Shown in pieces: positions 19,307 to 29,334 of a stretch of DNA of 64,000 nt. The number at the start of each line of letters is the position of its first letter. Position 1 is the first letter of the stretch. The notes beneath the pieces are model-generated. The model was not told where the DNA came from. It did no database searches and was given only the letters and a program-made list of their open reading frames with translations. The translations under genes were made by a program, and so were the position numbers. The DNA is from Gracilaria caudata (Eukaryota; Rhodophyta; Florideophyceae; Gracilariales; Gracilariaceae), in the NCBI GenBank assembly GCA_030374735.1, contig JASCIV010000002.1, positions 1-64,000 on the forward strand, in the 5' to 3' direction.

Positions 19307-19654
19307 GGGCGGGTCGGGGCGGCGGCGGACGTGACGTGTGTGAACGCCATCTCGTGCGCGCTCACGTGCTGCGCACCGCCACTGCACCCGGCGCGCGCTT
19401 TTGCTTGTGCTGTGTGTGCTGCGCGCGTGCTTTGCGCGTCGCGCCACGCCACGCGGGGTTCGCGTGCCGCGCTGCTTGCGAGTTGCAACGCGTTGCCGCG
19501 TGGCCGCGTGGCCGCGTGGCCGCGTGTCCACTGCCCGCGCTGCTCCTTGCAGCCTCGACTAAAGTTACACCTTTGCCTGTGTGTGGTGTGGTGCGTCGCC
19601 AAACAAAGGCCCAATCTGCCAGTGCATCGCCCCTCCTCCGGCCCGCCACCCCCG
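19307..19654. promoter_or_regulatory. GC-rich bidirectional promoter with E-box
   Basis: 348 bases separate the divergent ATGs of the bHLH factor and ARMT1. A perfect CACGTG E-box lies at 19363-19368, 57 bases from the bHLH start. It is the sequence that a class B bHLH domain of the kind encoded here would be expected to bind, so self-regulation is possible. Four exact tandem copies of GCCGCGTG lie at 19495-19526. Function is inferred from position and motif only. Confidence 0.4.
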
Positions 19655-21065
19655 ATGACCATCGCCAAGCTCCCCCGCGCGCCGCTCCCGCCCGCGCTCA
19701 CCTCCGACACGCCCGGCACATGGGCGCACGACACCATGTCGCGCCGAGTGCGCACCGACATCCTGGCCCGCGTCTTCCGCGAGAACGTGTTCGCGCCCGC
19801 GGTGCTGCACCGTCTGCAGCAGCTCGATCGCGAGCTCACCCACGCCGAGCGCACCCCGCTCACCTTCGTGCCCGACGACGGCGGCCCGGACGTCTCCGTC
19901 TGGAACGAGCTCATTCTCAAGCCGCTCGTCAAGAAGCGCCTCACCTGGCTCTCTGCGCCGTGGGCCGTGGCTGAGTTCTACCTGTGAGTCCTTTTTTTGC
20001 GCTGTGCACGTGCGCCCCGCTTGCGCCGCTTGCTGACTCGTGCCTGTTGTGCCGTCGTGACCGTGCTTCGTGCGCAGATATCGCCGTCTCATGACTGCTA
20101 TCGATTACTTCCGCGCGCCGCTCGACCCTTTCCAGCTGCAAAAGGATCTGGGTCTCACTTCTGCCGTCGACTCCATATCCATGCTGGCCGAGCGCGTCAA
20201 TGACGTGCTGTCCGTTCCTGCACTCCGTCTTTCAGACCCGGTTCACCTCAGTCACTTTCAGAGTTTCGTGCTCACATCGTTATGGGGTAATCGAATGGAT
20301 CTCAGCCTTTGGCCCGTAGGTGGTGCGGATGAGGCCACTGTAAACGCAACTGGCGGGCAAACGCACTCCGCCAACTCTTTCTCCACCGTGCTTCAAGCTG
20401 GTCAGAAGATGATTCTTTCCAACCATATCAGTCAGCTTGTTGATTTTGTGTCCAAATTGGCGCCATCTCGCTTTGATATTATCGTCGACAATGCTGGATT
20501 TGAGCTCTTTTGCGACTTGTGCTTAGCTGATTTTCTTGTCCATACCGGCATGGCCACGGCTGTGCACATTCAACTCAAGGCCCATCCTACCTTTGTCAGC
20601 GACGCCATGGCTAAGGATGTACAAGCAACCGTAACATTCTTGCAGGCCGTGCGTACAGAACAAGGCGCACCAACGCCATCCAGTATGCTGGGAGATCGGT
20701 GGGCCACCCATCTATCTAGTGGTCGATGGGTTTTGACTGAGCACTTCTTCTGGGTGCAGCCTCAGCCAATGTGGGAAATGCCACCCCAACTTTTCACAGA
20801 CCTGTCAAATTCTGCGCTTACCTTTGTCAAGGGCGATGCCAACTATCGCCGTCTGCTCGGCGATAGGCATTGGCCTCTTGATACTCCTTTTGACGACGTT
20901 CTGTGTTACTTCCCGTCCCCTGTGTGCGCCTTGCGCACACTAAAGGCTGAGCTTGGTTGCGGAATGAGCAAGGAACAGACAGAGCGTGCCGCTCGCCAAG
21001 ATGAAAAGTGGCTGGTTGCTGGTAAATACGGAGTCGTGCAATTTTGCAACACTGCACTAGTCTAA
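19655..21065 (+). CDS. ARMT1: ARMT1-type DUF89 protein (damage-control phosphatase / acidic residue methyltransferase family)
   Basis: Two exons (19655-19983 and 20078-21065) with a 94-nt intron at 19984-20077 (donor GTGAGT, acceptor GTGCGCAG). The join is in frame and gives 438 aa, the usual length of ARMT1. The DUF89 core shows the metal-binding motif IIVDNAGFELFCDLCLADFL (about residues 260-280) and the GDANYRRLLGD motif near the C-terminus. A subfamily III N-terminal helical domain precedes it. Family members are metal-dependent phosphatases acting on damaged sugar phosphates; human ARMT1 was also reported to methylate acidic residues. Exon 1 is very GC-rich, exon 2 is not. The 3' end converges on TRM6 (79 bases). 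Confidence 0.88.
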
Positions 21066-21144
21066 CGCACGTTTTGTTGTTTTCCATACTGATTCCTCGT
21101 GACGTTGTAACTGTTTCGGTTTACATGTGCTTCTATTCTTAGCA

Positions 21145-22392
21145 TCAGTCTTCAGATTGCTCTTCGATGGGTGAAACGATGCGTATTCCAGTTACTACAT
21201 AGCCGCCCGTAGCACTGTCCGTCATAGCCGGGTGAGATCGTCCGGGTAGGATTTGGTGGTTTACCAGGTTCACTTCCATCAGTTCTATGCGAACGGCCAT
21301 CTTTGACAGTTGCAACGCGTACTGTAGGTCCGCCGCGTCTTGCAAGTGTGTGCAGTACGCCGCAAAACAACCGGAAGGTGCAACGTGCTTTAGAAGCGTA
21401 TCGAAAACTTGCACTACATCATATCGAGTTGCTACTATCAGGCAGTCACACCCGTCCTTCAGCCAGCTCTTCACTGTTCCGCGCTTGGACCGTTGCGCAA
21501 TTGCCTCCGCACGTTTTGCGCTTGGCTTATGCGTCTTTTCAGACGGGCTCGCGTCCCCATCGTCTTCCTTTCCTCCGTACTTGAGAGGTTGGTCATCCCC
21601 TTGTTCTTCAACATCAAGATTGCTGAACAACTCGATGGGTGTGTGCACGATTGTGCGCATGCCACTTGCTCCTAGATTTAGCATTCGCACGATTTCTATG
21701 GCCGGCGGAGTGTTCCCCGTGAAGACATTAAGAACACGCCCAATTCCTCCCAGACGTTCCGCTACCGCTCCAGTCAACAAGCCAGTGCAGTTTTCATAAA
21801 GCAAAACACGAGCTCCGGAACGAACACCAGAGTATCCCAGCACGATTCCCAATGCGTCTGGTCTCAGATGCAGCGTTTTTTCTGGGGACTTCTCAAAGTA
21901 CGTCTCGCAAAGTGTCAACGCCGTTGGTTTCATTACCCGCACACGAATGTCGAATTTCGCACGCTTGCGTTGAAGGTACTTTTGTTGCGAAAAAGGAGTC
22001 TTGGCCTCGAAGGTCGACGAGTTCTTAACGACTGTTTGTACCAGCTGTTCACCGTGCATGCCTTCATCTTTGAGTTTCTCAATTACGGTTTGGCGAAGTC
22101 TTTGGTTTGCGTTGTCATCTTGTAAATATTGATTAGTCCGACCAGTGTCCATATCAGTCTCGCCAGTTGTTTCTTCAGGGAGATCAGGAATGGATTTTAG
22201 GGAATCATCGGGAGTGACTGCAAATGTGTCGCCCCATTGCTTCCCAAGGAGAGCGGATATTTTCCGTTTGCGCTTACCTATGCGAGCTGTAGAAGTTTTT
22301 GTCACGTTTCCCAACACCTTCCTTCCATCCGTTGATTGTAGGACGACCCAGTCGTTTTCACATATCGTGTTTTCTATTGATTCTGAGCCCAT
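21145..22392 (-). CDS. TRM6: tRNA m1A58 methyltransferase non-catalytic subunit TRM6
   Basis: A 415-aa protein of the GCD10/TRM6 family, which pairs with catalytic TRM61 to methylate A58 in the T-loop of tRNAs, including initiator tRNA-Met, in the nucleus. The N-terminal barrel starts at about residue 10 (ENDWVVLQSTDGRKVLGNV). The central part has KYLQRKRAKFDIRVRVMKPTALTLCETYFEKSP and a pseudo-Rossmann part (GARVLLYENCTGLLTGAVAERLGGIGRVLNVF) lacking a usable AdoMet loop, as expected for the non-catalytic subunit. The C-terminus contains DCLIVATRYDVVQVFDTLLKHVAPSGCFAAYC. The ATG at 22390-22392 is the first in frame. It is divergent from MRD1, another RNA-biogenesis gene. Confidence 0.88.
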   Translation of the reverse strand: MGSESIENTICENDWVVLQSTDGRKVLGNVTKTSTARIGKRKRKISALLGKQWGDTFAVTPDDSLKSIPDLPEETTGETDMDTGRTNQYLQDDNANQRLRQTVIEKLKDEGMHGEQLVQTVVKNSSTFEAKTPFSQQKYLQRKRAKFDIRVRVMKPTALTLCETYFEKSPEKTLHLRPDALGIVLGYSGVRSGARVLLYENCTGLLTGAVAERLGGIGRVLNVFTGNTPPAIEIVRMLNLGASGMRTIVHTPIELFSNLDVEEQGDDQPLKYGGKEDDGDASPSEKTHKPSAKRAEAIAQRSKRGTVKSWLKDGCDCLIVATRYDVVQVFDTLLKHVAPSGCFAAYCTHLQDAADLQYALQLSKMAVRIELMEVNLVNHQILPGRSHPAMTDSATGGYVVTGIRIVSPIEEQSED

Positions 22393-23001
22393 CTATTCAA
22401 CAAGAAAGGCGCACAAAACTGACGTAACCCAAAACGCGAGAGTGATTGGTGATGAAGCTTTCTGGAACGTATCTTCAATTCTGTACTTTCCTCGCGAACT
22501 AGAGAGCAGCTTTCGTATCCAGATATCAGCTGTCGATAGAGTGCATAATTCTTGTCGTCACACTTCGTGCAGGCTCCCGAGTGTCTACGGAACTGCGTAC
22601 GTGATACTCGACGGATGCGACAAGAGGAAACTTCCTCTTCCTCGGTTGTGCCGGTTGGTCGCCTCAAAAAGAGTATCCTTACAACTCACTGATGTTCACA
22701 AAGCCTACTATGATTCGTAATACCCGAGTTAAGGTGAAGAGCGTCTATTTCAAGGCACCCAGCACTGTTCGTTGAGACCAATCTGCCTAAAAATATGTAT
22801 TATTCTAATATGGTTGACGGCCGTGGCGTGAACTGATGTCTGTCGTCGCCGCTAGAACCAAGCGTGTTGAAAGCCTCGGAAGGAGCACGTTCTATCCTTT
22901 TCAAGACCTTTCGCTCTCATAACTTCAAAACCAGTGGTGTATTGCTGTCGCACATTTTCATTGTCGCAGTGCAGAGCAGCCCTTAAAACGAAGGTTAAGA
23001 C
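22393..23001. promoter_or_regulatory. divergent TRM6 / MRD1 promoter region
   Basis: 609 bases between the two divergent ATGs. No separate gene is seen. Both flanking genes act in RNA maturation, so co-regulation through this interval is plausible but not shown by a motif I can identify. Confidence 0.35.
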
Positions 23002-25773
23002 ATGTCTCGCCTCATAATTAAAGGCCTTCCAGCCAGATACAAAGATGACAACCTGCGCGACTTATGTTCTTTTGCTGGAGAGGTCACGGATGCGAAGGTC
23101 ATTCACACGCGCGATGGAAAGTCCCGCCAGTTTGGGTTTGTAGGATTTCGAACTCCACAGGCTGCAAGAATCGCGAAGACCCGCCTTCATAAGTCCTTCG
23201 TAGATACATCCCGTGTCACTGTTGAACAAGCACGGACTGTGGGAGCGGAAGATTTGCCTCGGCCATGGTCCAAATATTCGAAGGGAAGTAGTCGGTTCGA
23301 AAAACAGCAGGAGATGCAAGAGGAGAACGAAAGAAAAGCGTTTCTAAATAAGGAAAAAGAACGATTGAAGCATGTAAAAGCTGAGCAACAGAGAGCTCAC
23401 GAACGAAGAGCTCCATCAAGAGCCAAGAATTCTGTACCCGAAGAAGCTAACGAAGCGTGGAATGCTTTCCAAGAGGTTGCAAGACCACGTGCCGCGAATC
23501 CAATATGGGCTGATGGTACTGTACGAGCAAAGGAGACTACAACATTAGTAGAATCTCGCAAACACGGGGGACACGGTAAGTTGTTGGAAAGAAAGCATAT
23601 GACGTTTGATGAGTCCGATGAGGAGGACAAAATGTATGAAGATTTACCGGAACCAACTGTCAAAGAGAAAACTGAGGAACTAGGAGACAAGGTCGCACTG
23701 GATCATCAAATATCAGATATGGACTATTTCAAATCCAAAATAGTAAGCGGCGAACTCACAGATGAGAAGAAGGTAGAGGACGGGAACACTGAAGAGGAGG
23801 ATAGTGAAAGCGACTCTGAAGGATCTTCAGAAAATGAGGGTAGCCTCGGATCTGAAACTAGCGATGAAAAAGAATCGTTTGACGAAACTGAGAAAGCGAG
23901 AGAAGTGTCACAAGGGGTCGATGGAGAGTTGAGGGCAAACGAAGACAGAACCGTTTCGGAAGCTCCGAACGAGAAGCAGCCCATGAAAAGAGATGTAAAC
24001 GGCGACATGAAGCAGAATAATTCGAAGTATGAGTCGGATGGAGTAGACGTCAGCGAAACCGGTCGCCTGCTTGTTAGAAACATTGCATTCTCGGTCTCAG
24101 AGGAGGATTTAGAGAAGATGTTTGAACCCTTCGGCGTGCTCTCTGAAGTTCATGTCGTTCGCGATAGAGTTACCTCTCAATCTCGGGGAATTGCTTTTGT
24201 CCAATTCATGAACCATGAAGACGCAGTGCGTGCAATAACTAGTATTGATGGTACCTTTCAAAGCGGACGTATTGTGCACGTACTTCCAGCTAAGCCAAAA
24301 AGAGAACTTCCATCTGCTCAAAAGCGGAACACAAAGGCCGGATCCAGCTCATTCAAAGAACAACGAGCCTTGGAGCAGAAAGAGGCTGCGCGAAAAGGTC
24401 TGGACTCTGTCTCTCAAGATCCTATGCATGTTTCGGCGAACGCTGTTGCGGATATTGTTGCGGAACGACATGGAGTCTCTAAAGCTGAGCTTCTTGGTAC
24501 AACCCGAGGCGAATCGGGCGTCGCTGCAGTGCGACTAGCCATGGCCGAAGCAACTGTCCAGCACGAAACGCAAAAATACCTTGCTGCGAGAGGAGTGAAC
24601 CTCACGAAGGCGGCACTGATTGCCAAAGAAATTGCCGCCAATACAGCCTTGGCGAAACGGAAACGCCTGTCTCGCACTGCTTTTCTTGTGAAGAATTTGC
24701 CAGCTAGAACGAAGGAAGACGATTTAAAGCAAGTTTTTCTTAAGTACGGTTCGCTCGCCAGACTCATTGTCGTTCCTTCTGGCCTTCTCTCAGTGGTGGA
24801 GTTCAAAACCGCTACTGATGCAAAACGTGCTTATAACAACCTGGCCTACACAAGATTTCGAGATGCGCCACTGTACCTCGAATGGGTGCCATCAGAGGCA
24901 TTAGATCCCATTTCATCAAAAGAATCAAACAACATGTCGGAAGATCGAATTGAAGAGAAACAGGCTCATAAGAACGGAGGTGAAGGGGATAATGGTGCTG
25001 TTGAAGATGTGAGCTCCGTTTCAACAGTTTACGTTAAGAACTTGAACTTCAGTACTCGTGGGGACCAATTGAAAGAACACTTTCTGAATGCGTTGAGAAA
25101 ACGTCCTCATCTGGTGAGAAGCTTGCGATGTGCGAAAGTGGCCATGAAAAAACGAGGCTCAGGGAAAGAAAATGAGACGCTCTCAATGGGATTTGGGTTC
25201 CTTGAATTTACACAAAGAGCCGATGCACTTGAAGCAGTCAAAGTGGCTCAAAACACTATGCTCGATGGCCACTCACTTCAGTTACGAATATCGAATCCGA
25301 ATGGAAACAATCTAGCTCAGTCATCTGGTAAGCGACGGAAGGCATCCGGGAAGAAAATGAAAGTAGGTCCCAAACTCATTGTCCGGAACCTGGCGTTTGA
25401 AGCAACACGGAAAGATGTGAGACAACTCTTCTCATCGTTCGGTCAACTGAAGACAGTTCGACTGCCCAGAAAGGCAGATGGATCACACCGGGGATTTGCA
25501 TTCGTCGAATTCGCGTCAAAGGGAGAAGCCAAGACAGCGTATGAAGCCGTTGAATCAGCACATTTGTATGGTAGACATCTTGTGGTAGAATACGCTGAAG
25601 AGGGTACTCCACTTGCTTCATCGATGGAGGAGCTGCAGGAGAAAACGGCAGCAGTGGTGATGAAGAAGAGGCTGCGTTTGAACAATGGTTTGCCGTCTGA
25701 TCTGAATACAGGTGAAGAGGCTGAGGATGAAAATGATGAAGAAGCGCGAGTGAGAGACGCAATGTACGCTTAG
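23002..25773 (+). CDS. MRD1: MRD1/RBM19-type five-RRM ribosome biogenesis protein
   Basis: A 923-aa nucleolar-type protein with five RNA-recognition motifs, the same number as yeast MRD1. MRD1 acts in the small-subunit processome during 18S rRNA maturation. RRM1 is at about 2-80 (LIIKGLPARYKDDNL; RQFGFVGF), RRM2 about 354-430 (LLVRNIAFSVSEEDL; RGIAFVQF), RRM3 about 558-630 (AFLVKNLPARTKEDDL), RRM4 about 674-760 (VYVKNLNFSTRGDQL; GFGFLEF), and RRM5 about 789-868 (LIVRNLAFEATRKDV; RGFAFVEF). A long acidic Ser/Glu-rich linker separates RRM1 from RRM2, also typical. Single exon; the ATG at 23002 begins directly before RRM1. A damaged partial copy of its 3' end lies at about 28.1-28.7 kb. Confidence 0.93.
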   Translation: MSRLIIKGLPARYKDDNLRDLCSFAGEVTDAKVIHTRDGKSRQFGFVGFRTPQAARIAKTRLHKSFVDTSRVTVEQARTVGAEDLPRPWSKYSKGSSRFEKQQEMQEENERKAFLNKEKERLKHVKAEQQRAHERRAPSRAKNSVPEEANEAWNAFQEVARPRAANPIWADGTVRAKETTTLVESRKHGGHGKLLERKHMTFDESDEEDKMYEDLPEPTVKEKTEELGDKVALDHQISDMDYFKSKIVSGELTDEKKVEDGNTEEEDSESDSEGSSENEGSLGSETSDEKESFDETEKAREVSQGVDGELRANEDRTVSEAPNEKQPMKRDVNGDMKQNNSKYESDGVDVSETGRLLVRNIAFSVSEEDLEKMFEPFGVLSEVHVVRDRVTSQSRGIAFVQFMNHEDAVRAITSIDGTFQSGRIVHVLPAKPKRELPSAQKRNTKAGSSSFKEQRALEQKEAARKGLDSVSQDPMHVSANAVADIVAERHGVSKAELLGTTRGESGVAAVRLAMAEATVQHETQKYLAARGVNLTKAALIAKEIAANTALAKRKRLSRTAFLVKNLPARTKEDDLKQVFLKYGSLARLIVVPSGLLSVVEFKTATDAKRAYNNLAYTRFRDAPLYLEWVPSEALDPISSKESNNMSEDRIEEKQAHKNGGEGDNGAVEDVSSVSTVYVKNLNFSTRGDQLKEHFLNALRKRPHLVRSLRCAKVAMKKRGSGKENETLSMGFGFLEFTQRADALEAVKVAQNTMLDGHSLQLRISNPNGNNLAQSSGKRRKASGKKMKVGPKLIVRNLAFEATRKDVRQLFSSFGQLKTVRLPRKADGSHRGFAFVEFASKGEAKTAYEAVESAHLYGRHLVVEYAEEGTPLASSMEELQEKTAAVVMKKRLRLNNGLPSDLNTGEEAEDENDEEARVRDAMYA

Positions 25774-26765
25774 GGCATCTACATGCACATAAACATTGTT
25801 TTTTGTGTGCTTTGACAAAGACGTTTACATTTAAGTCCAGTTATGTCCTTTTCTTCTTCACTGACTTCGGGAAAGGCGTTACACTGAACATAAACAATGA
25901 CAGGAAGGAAAAGCCAGCTACGTACTTCACGAAAAGTAAGCCAAGGCTCTCCTGAAACATGTATCTGCAAGTGAACTTCTCAAGGTGACACGACATGCAA
26001 ACATCACGCAACTCGACTAGTGAAGCTCGCGCGGAACGAAGAAAAAGTGAAAACTCTGAAGAAAAGGTCTGCAACAGACAGCCAGCTAAAACCAATGGAT
26101 GACAACCCTGCAAAGCGGACGAACTGTGAATCAATTTCCCAGGCCGAGGAAGAAGTTATTGTTTTGGAACGGAGCGTTTACTATTGGAAGCGAGGACATG
26201 CTCTCAAAAGATGGAATGAGGAGCCCGGTACTGGAAGAAACATATCAAACTTTTGAGGAGAGACCGCGAGCTCCCACCAGAGCAGCTGCGAGGTTATTGA
26301 TTCTTACAAAAGAGTTGGGCCTCGGGTTTTGAAGCAAGAACTTGCTCATGACTTGTGACACAAATTGTACCAAAATATTCTCTCAGCTCCATGACCTTCT
26401 GCAAGAATCAAACGACCTACACTTTGTTCGCATGGCTGCCTAACTTTGCAGCCTTCTTGAGTCGCTCGATATATCTGGCTGCTTTACTGGAAATGCAGAC
26501 GTTGGCTATCTGCTTTGACTTTAGCAATATTCTTACAGTACGAGAAGCCCTCAAATCTGGCAAGATCTGCAAAATGAGCGATGTGATCAGAAGGTTTCCT
26601 AGAGTATGTCAGAATCTAGTACAGTTAAATGAGGGTTTTATCTCGAAGGGCAAGCGATAGATCTGAAGGACAGGCACAGTTTGTTATACAATGGTATACC
26701 CGTGTATGAGCGAAAAGCGAAGACGTATTCGGGAGAGAGGTGACGATCCGCTGACTAGCTAAGAT

Positions 26766-27098
26766 ATGTCATCGAGCTCGTCAAATTACTTTTCGAAAGC
26801 AAAGAAACCGAGATGCTTCAACCACGGCAATAGCATCCGGGGCAAAGGCCATGACTTAACAATACAAGCGTCCAGTGGTCAGGCTAAGCTAACCTTCCTG
26901 AACTACAGCGACGAGAAAGCAAATTCCGTGATGGGAAAACGCACTAGTGTTCGAGCTTTTGGTCTTCCAACTGATAGTGAAGCATGTCAAAGAGAAGTTG
27001 GGGGTGCCAGATCGTGTCACGTATGTAAACGGGAGGTATTCGAGGTAGATGAAGGTTCTCTCGCGTGCGGTAATCGTTTTTTTTTTCGGAAGCTATAA
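26766..27098 (+). pseudogene. cysteine-containing ORF, possibly a broken zinc-finger gene
   Basis: A 110-codon frame with an ATG start. Near its end it reads SCHVCKREVFEVDEGSLACGN and then hits a ten-T run (27077-27086), after which it stops. In the next frame, past the T-run, the DNA reads YNECVCKPCLL. Together the C-H-x-C ... C ... C-x-C-x-x-C spacing resembles the start of a zf-4CXXC_R1 (CDCA7-type) cysteine domain interrupted by a frameshift. The match is weak and could be coincidence. An unrecognised intron at the T-run is the alternative. Confidence 0.25.
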
Positions 27099-28117
27099 CG
27101 AGTGTGTATGTAAGCCATGCCTTCTTCTCTAATCCGGACATCAAGCTTCAATTCCTAGGTTGAAGCAAAACTCTAGGAAAAGCTTTCTCTCTACAGGGAC
27201 CCTAACAAACCATGTGTAAAGTCCGTAATTTTGCATGGAATCGTCAGAATTTATATCACTTCTGGATGGACAGAAATGGATTTATGTTCATTGTCGCGGT
27301 CTACGTCCAGCTGGAAGCGAATGTCTTAAGAATAAGTTCGAAAGTTACAGACAAAGATATCAATTGCAGTCTGTGTAGTTTACGTGGCCGCGTGAGTTTG
27401 CCGAACCTCCAATTCCCCTCTTAGTGAGCCTTATGACTCATAAGTTATGAGGAGAAAGCAGAATGGAGACTTCAGTGGGGATCCCGAGCAAGGAGATTCC
27501 GTTTCTTTGTGTCGAACATGTGTCGTGTAGGGGGCTTACAGCGCTTTTGTCAAAGCGGATGGCATATGGGTAGCAGGTATAACCTTCTATGTCTTCTCAC
27601 CTCACGCAAACTCTACGGCAGATGCACAGAAGAAGAGCAAGCCATTGGCGCAGAGTCCTTTTATGCCTGTTCAGATCGCCCAAAACTATTGATAGTTCGA
27701 AGTGGGCCAAAAGTTCACTGGAAGGTTGCAGAAGATAGTAGGGCAGGTCAGGTCCGGTGTAAACCATTCCGGAAGAGGATTCGCGCTCTGTGAATCAAGT
27801 AGTCGAGGACTGCAGCAGAGTGAGTTACTATGAATGGCAAAGAGCAACAAGATAGAACGTAGTGCACTGGATACCATTGATGCAAGAAGCAGATCCTCCG
27901 GAAGTCGAAAAGGGGGAAATAAAGAAGTTTTGAAGGTCAGTAGTTTCTGAGTCAGTACTGAGCCAGTACAGATCACGCTACACATCGAAGACGTAAAATG
28001 TAGAAACGGTGCTGTATCTTCGAATCCAAGGCCAGTTCTTAGACCCAGCCACTCTGCAGGACCTCTCCGGATGAGAGCGCCAATCACAAAATAACGAGGA
28101 GTCTTTCTTTCTCTCTC

Positions 28118-28690
28118 TCACTCAGTAGGATTTGAGTTTCTTGAATTTGCACAGAGCCGAGGCACTTGAAGCAGTCAAAGTCGCTCCATGGCCACTCACT
28201 TCAGTTACGAATTCGAATCCAAATGGAAACAGTCCTGTTCAGTCATCCGGGAAGAAAATGAAAGTAAGCCCCAAACCATTATCCGGAACCTGGCGCTGGA
28301 AGCAACACAGAAAGATGTGAGACAGCTCTTGCCATCGTTTGGTCAACTGAGGACGGTTCGACTCCCCAGAAGGCAGATGGATCGCACCAGGGAGAAGCCA
28401 CGACAGCCTACGAAGTCCTCGCATCTGCAAATTTGTACGGCAGACATCTTGTGGTAGAATACGCTGAGGAGGAATCTCCACTCGCTTCATCGATGGAGGA
28501 GCTGCGGGAGTAAACTGCAGTAGTTGTGATGAAGAAGAGGCTACGTTTGAACAGTGGTTTGCCCGAAGATCTGAGCACAGGCGAAGAAGCTGAAGATGAA
28601 CGGACGAGGAAGAGCGAGTGAGAGACCCAATGTACGCTTAGCCGCACTACGTGCGCATAAACATGTTCTTGTGCAAGCCTTGACGAAGAC
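28118..28690 (+). pseudogene. partial MRD1 pseudogene (RRM4 end through 3' UTR)
   Basis: DNA here aligns by eye, segment after segment, with the last 600 bases of MRD1 (25180-25773) and about 50 bases past its stop. The shared stretches include GAAGCAGTCAAAGT, AAAGATGTGAGACA, CTTGTGGTAGAATACGCTGA, TTCATCGATGGAGGAGCTGC and AATGTACGCTTAG. It carries several deletions (for example one removing the ribonucleoprotein core of RRM5, and one before ATGGCCACTC), frameshifts and a stop after GAGCTGCGGGAG. It is in the same orientation as MRD1 and includes 3' flank (GCGCATAAACATG). No intron was available to test retroposition; a tandem segmental copy is the simpler reading. Confidence 0.9.
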
Positions 28691-29334
28691 TTGTATTCTG
28701 TGATGCTATCTTGATGTCGTTTCCTTCACTCTGAGAAAAAGTAACTGATCCGAGGCTGAAGGAGCTCTACTACTTCTAAACTCCAGTTCATATCCAACCT
28801 TCCCTCCATGTCTTTCTTTGCTCGGCATAGGGCTCCTCGCGGTGTGTTGGGACTGGCAACACCTCGCTTTCATCAGCAAAGGGAAAAGAAGGATGGAATT
28901 GAGTAGAGGAGTACGGTTATATGAAATGAATCATTGGCGAATAATGCCATCACCCTCTCGAGTGCAAATCTCAGTCTTCCTTCACGTACGGGGAGTTTGG
29001 TTCGTGCGCTTTCCACTTGGACAACTGGCGAGAAATGCGGATGTAATCAGAGATGCGTTCGGATGCTTACGGTTTCAGAGTAGGAAATCAGGGTGCGTGT
29101 GGAAGGAATCAGTGCTGCTGCGAAACTCAGAAGCGAGACGAACGTCTAGGAAGGCCATGGTGTGGAAGAAAACGTGATGCGATCCTTGAGCGGTGGTGGA
29201 ATACCTGTACGCCAGATATGGACGTTATGCAAGAACCCAGTCATGCAAGAGGCGATTGGGTCAATAAGATTCAGCTCCGGACTTGTGGGAAATGATATAG
29301 ACATGAACAATCTGTCCTAGTCAAAGAGTTTTCC

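Larger units (their letters stand above)
25774..29334. other. gene-poor interval between MRD1 and the sirtuin gene
   Basis: About 3.6 kb with MRD1 3' sequence, a cysteine-containing open frame at 26766-27098, the MRD1 pseudogene fragment at 28118-28690 and otherwise only short open frames. It is the longest break in the otherwise tight convergent arrangement and probably grew by duplication and decay. Confidence 0.5.

Noticed and set aside
18800..19650. Long plus-strand frame upstream of ARMT1 exon 1 through the bHLH gene
   Set aside because: It is the GC-rich shadow of the bHLH gene; ARMT1 family length is matched by starting at the ATG at 19655.
28818..29295. Frames with FISKGKR and Cys-rich peptides considered as a continuation of the MRD1 duplication or a zinc finger
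   Set aside because: The FISKGKR match to 26640 holds only at about 13 of 21 DNA positions, and the cysteine spacing is scattered over two frames.
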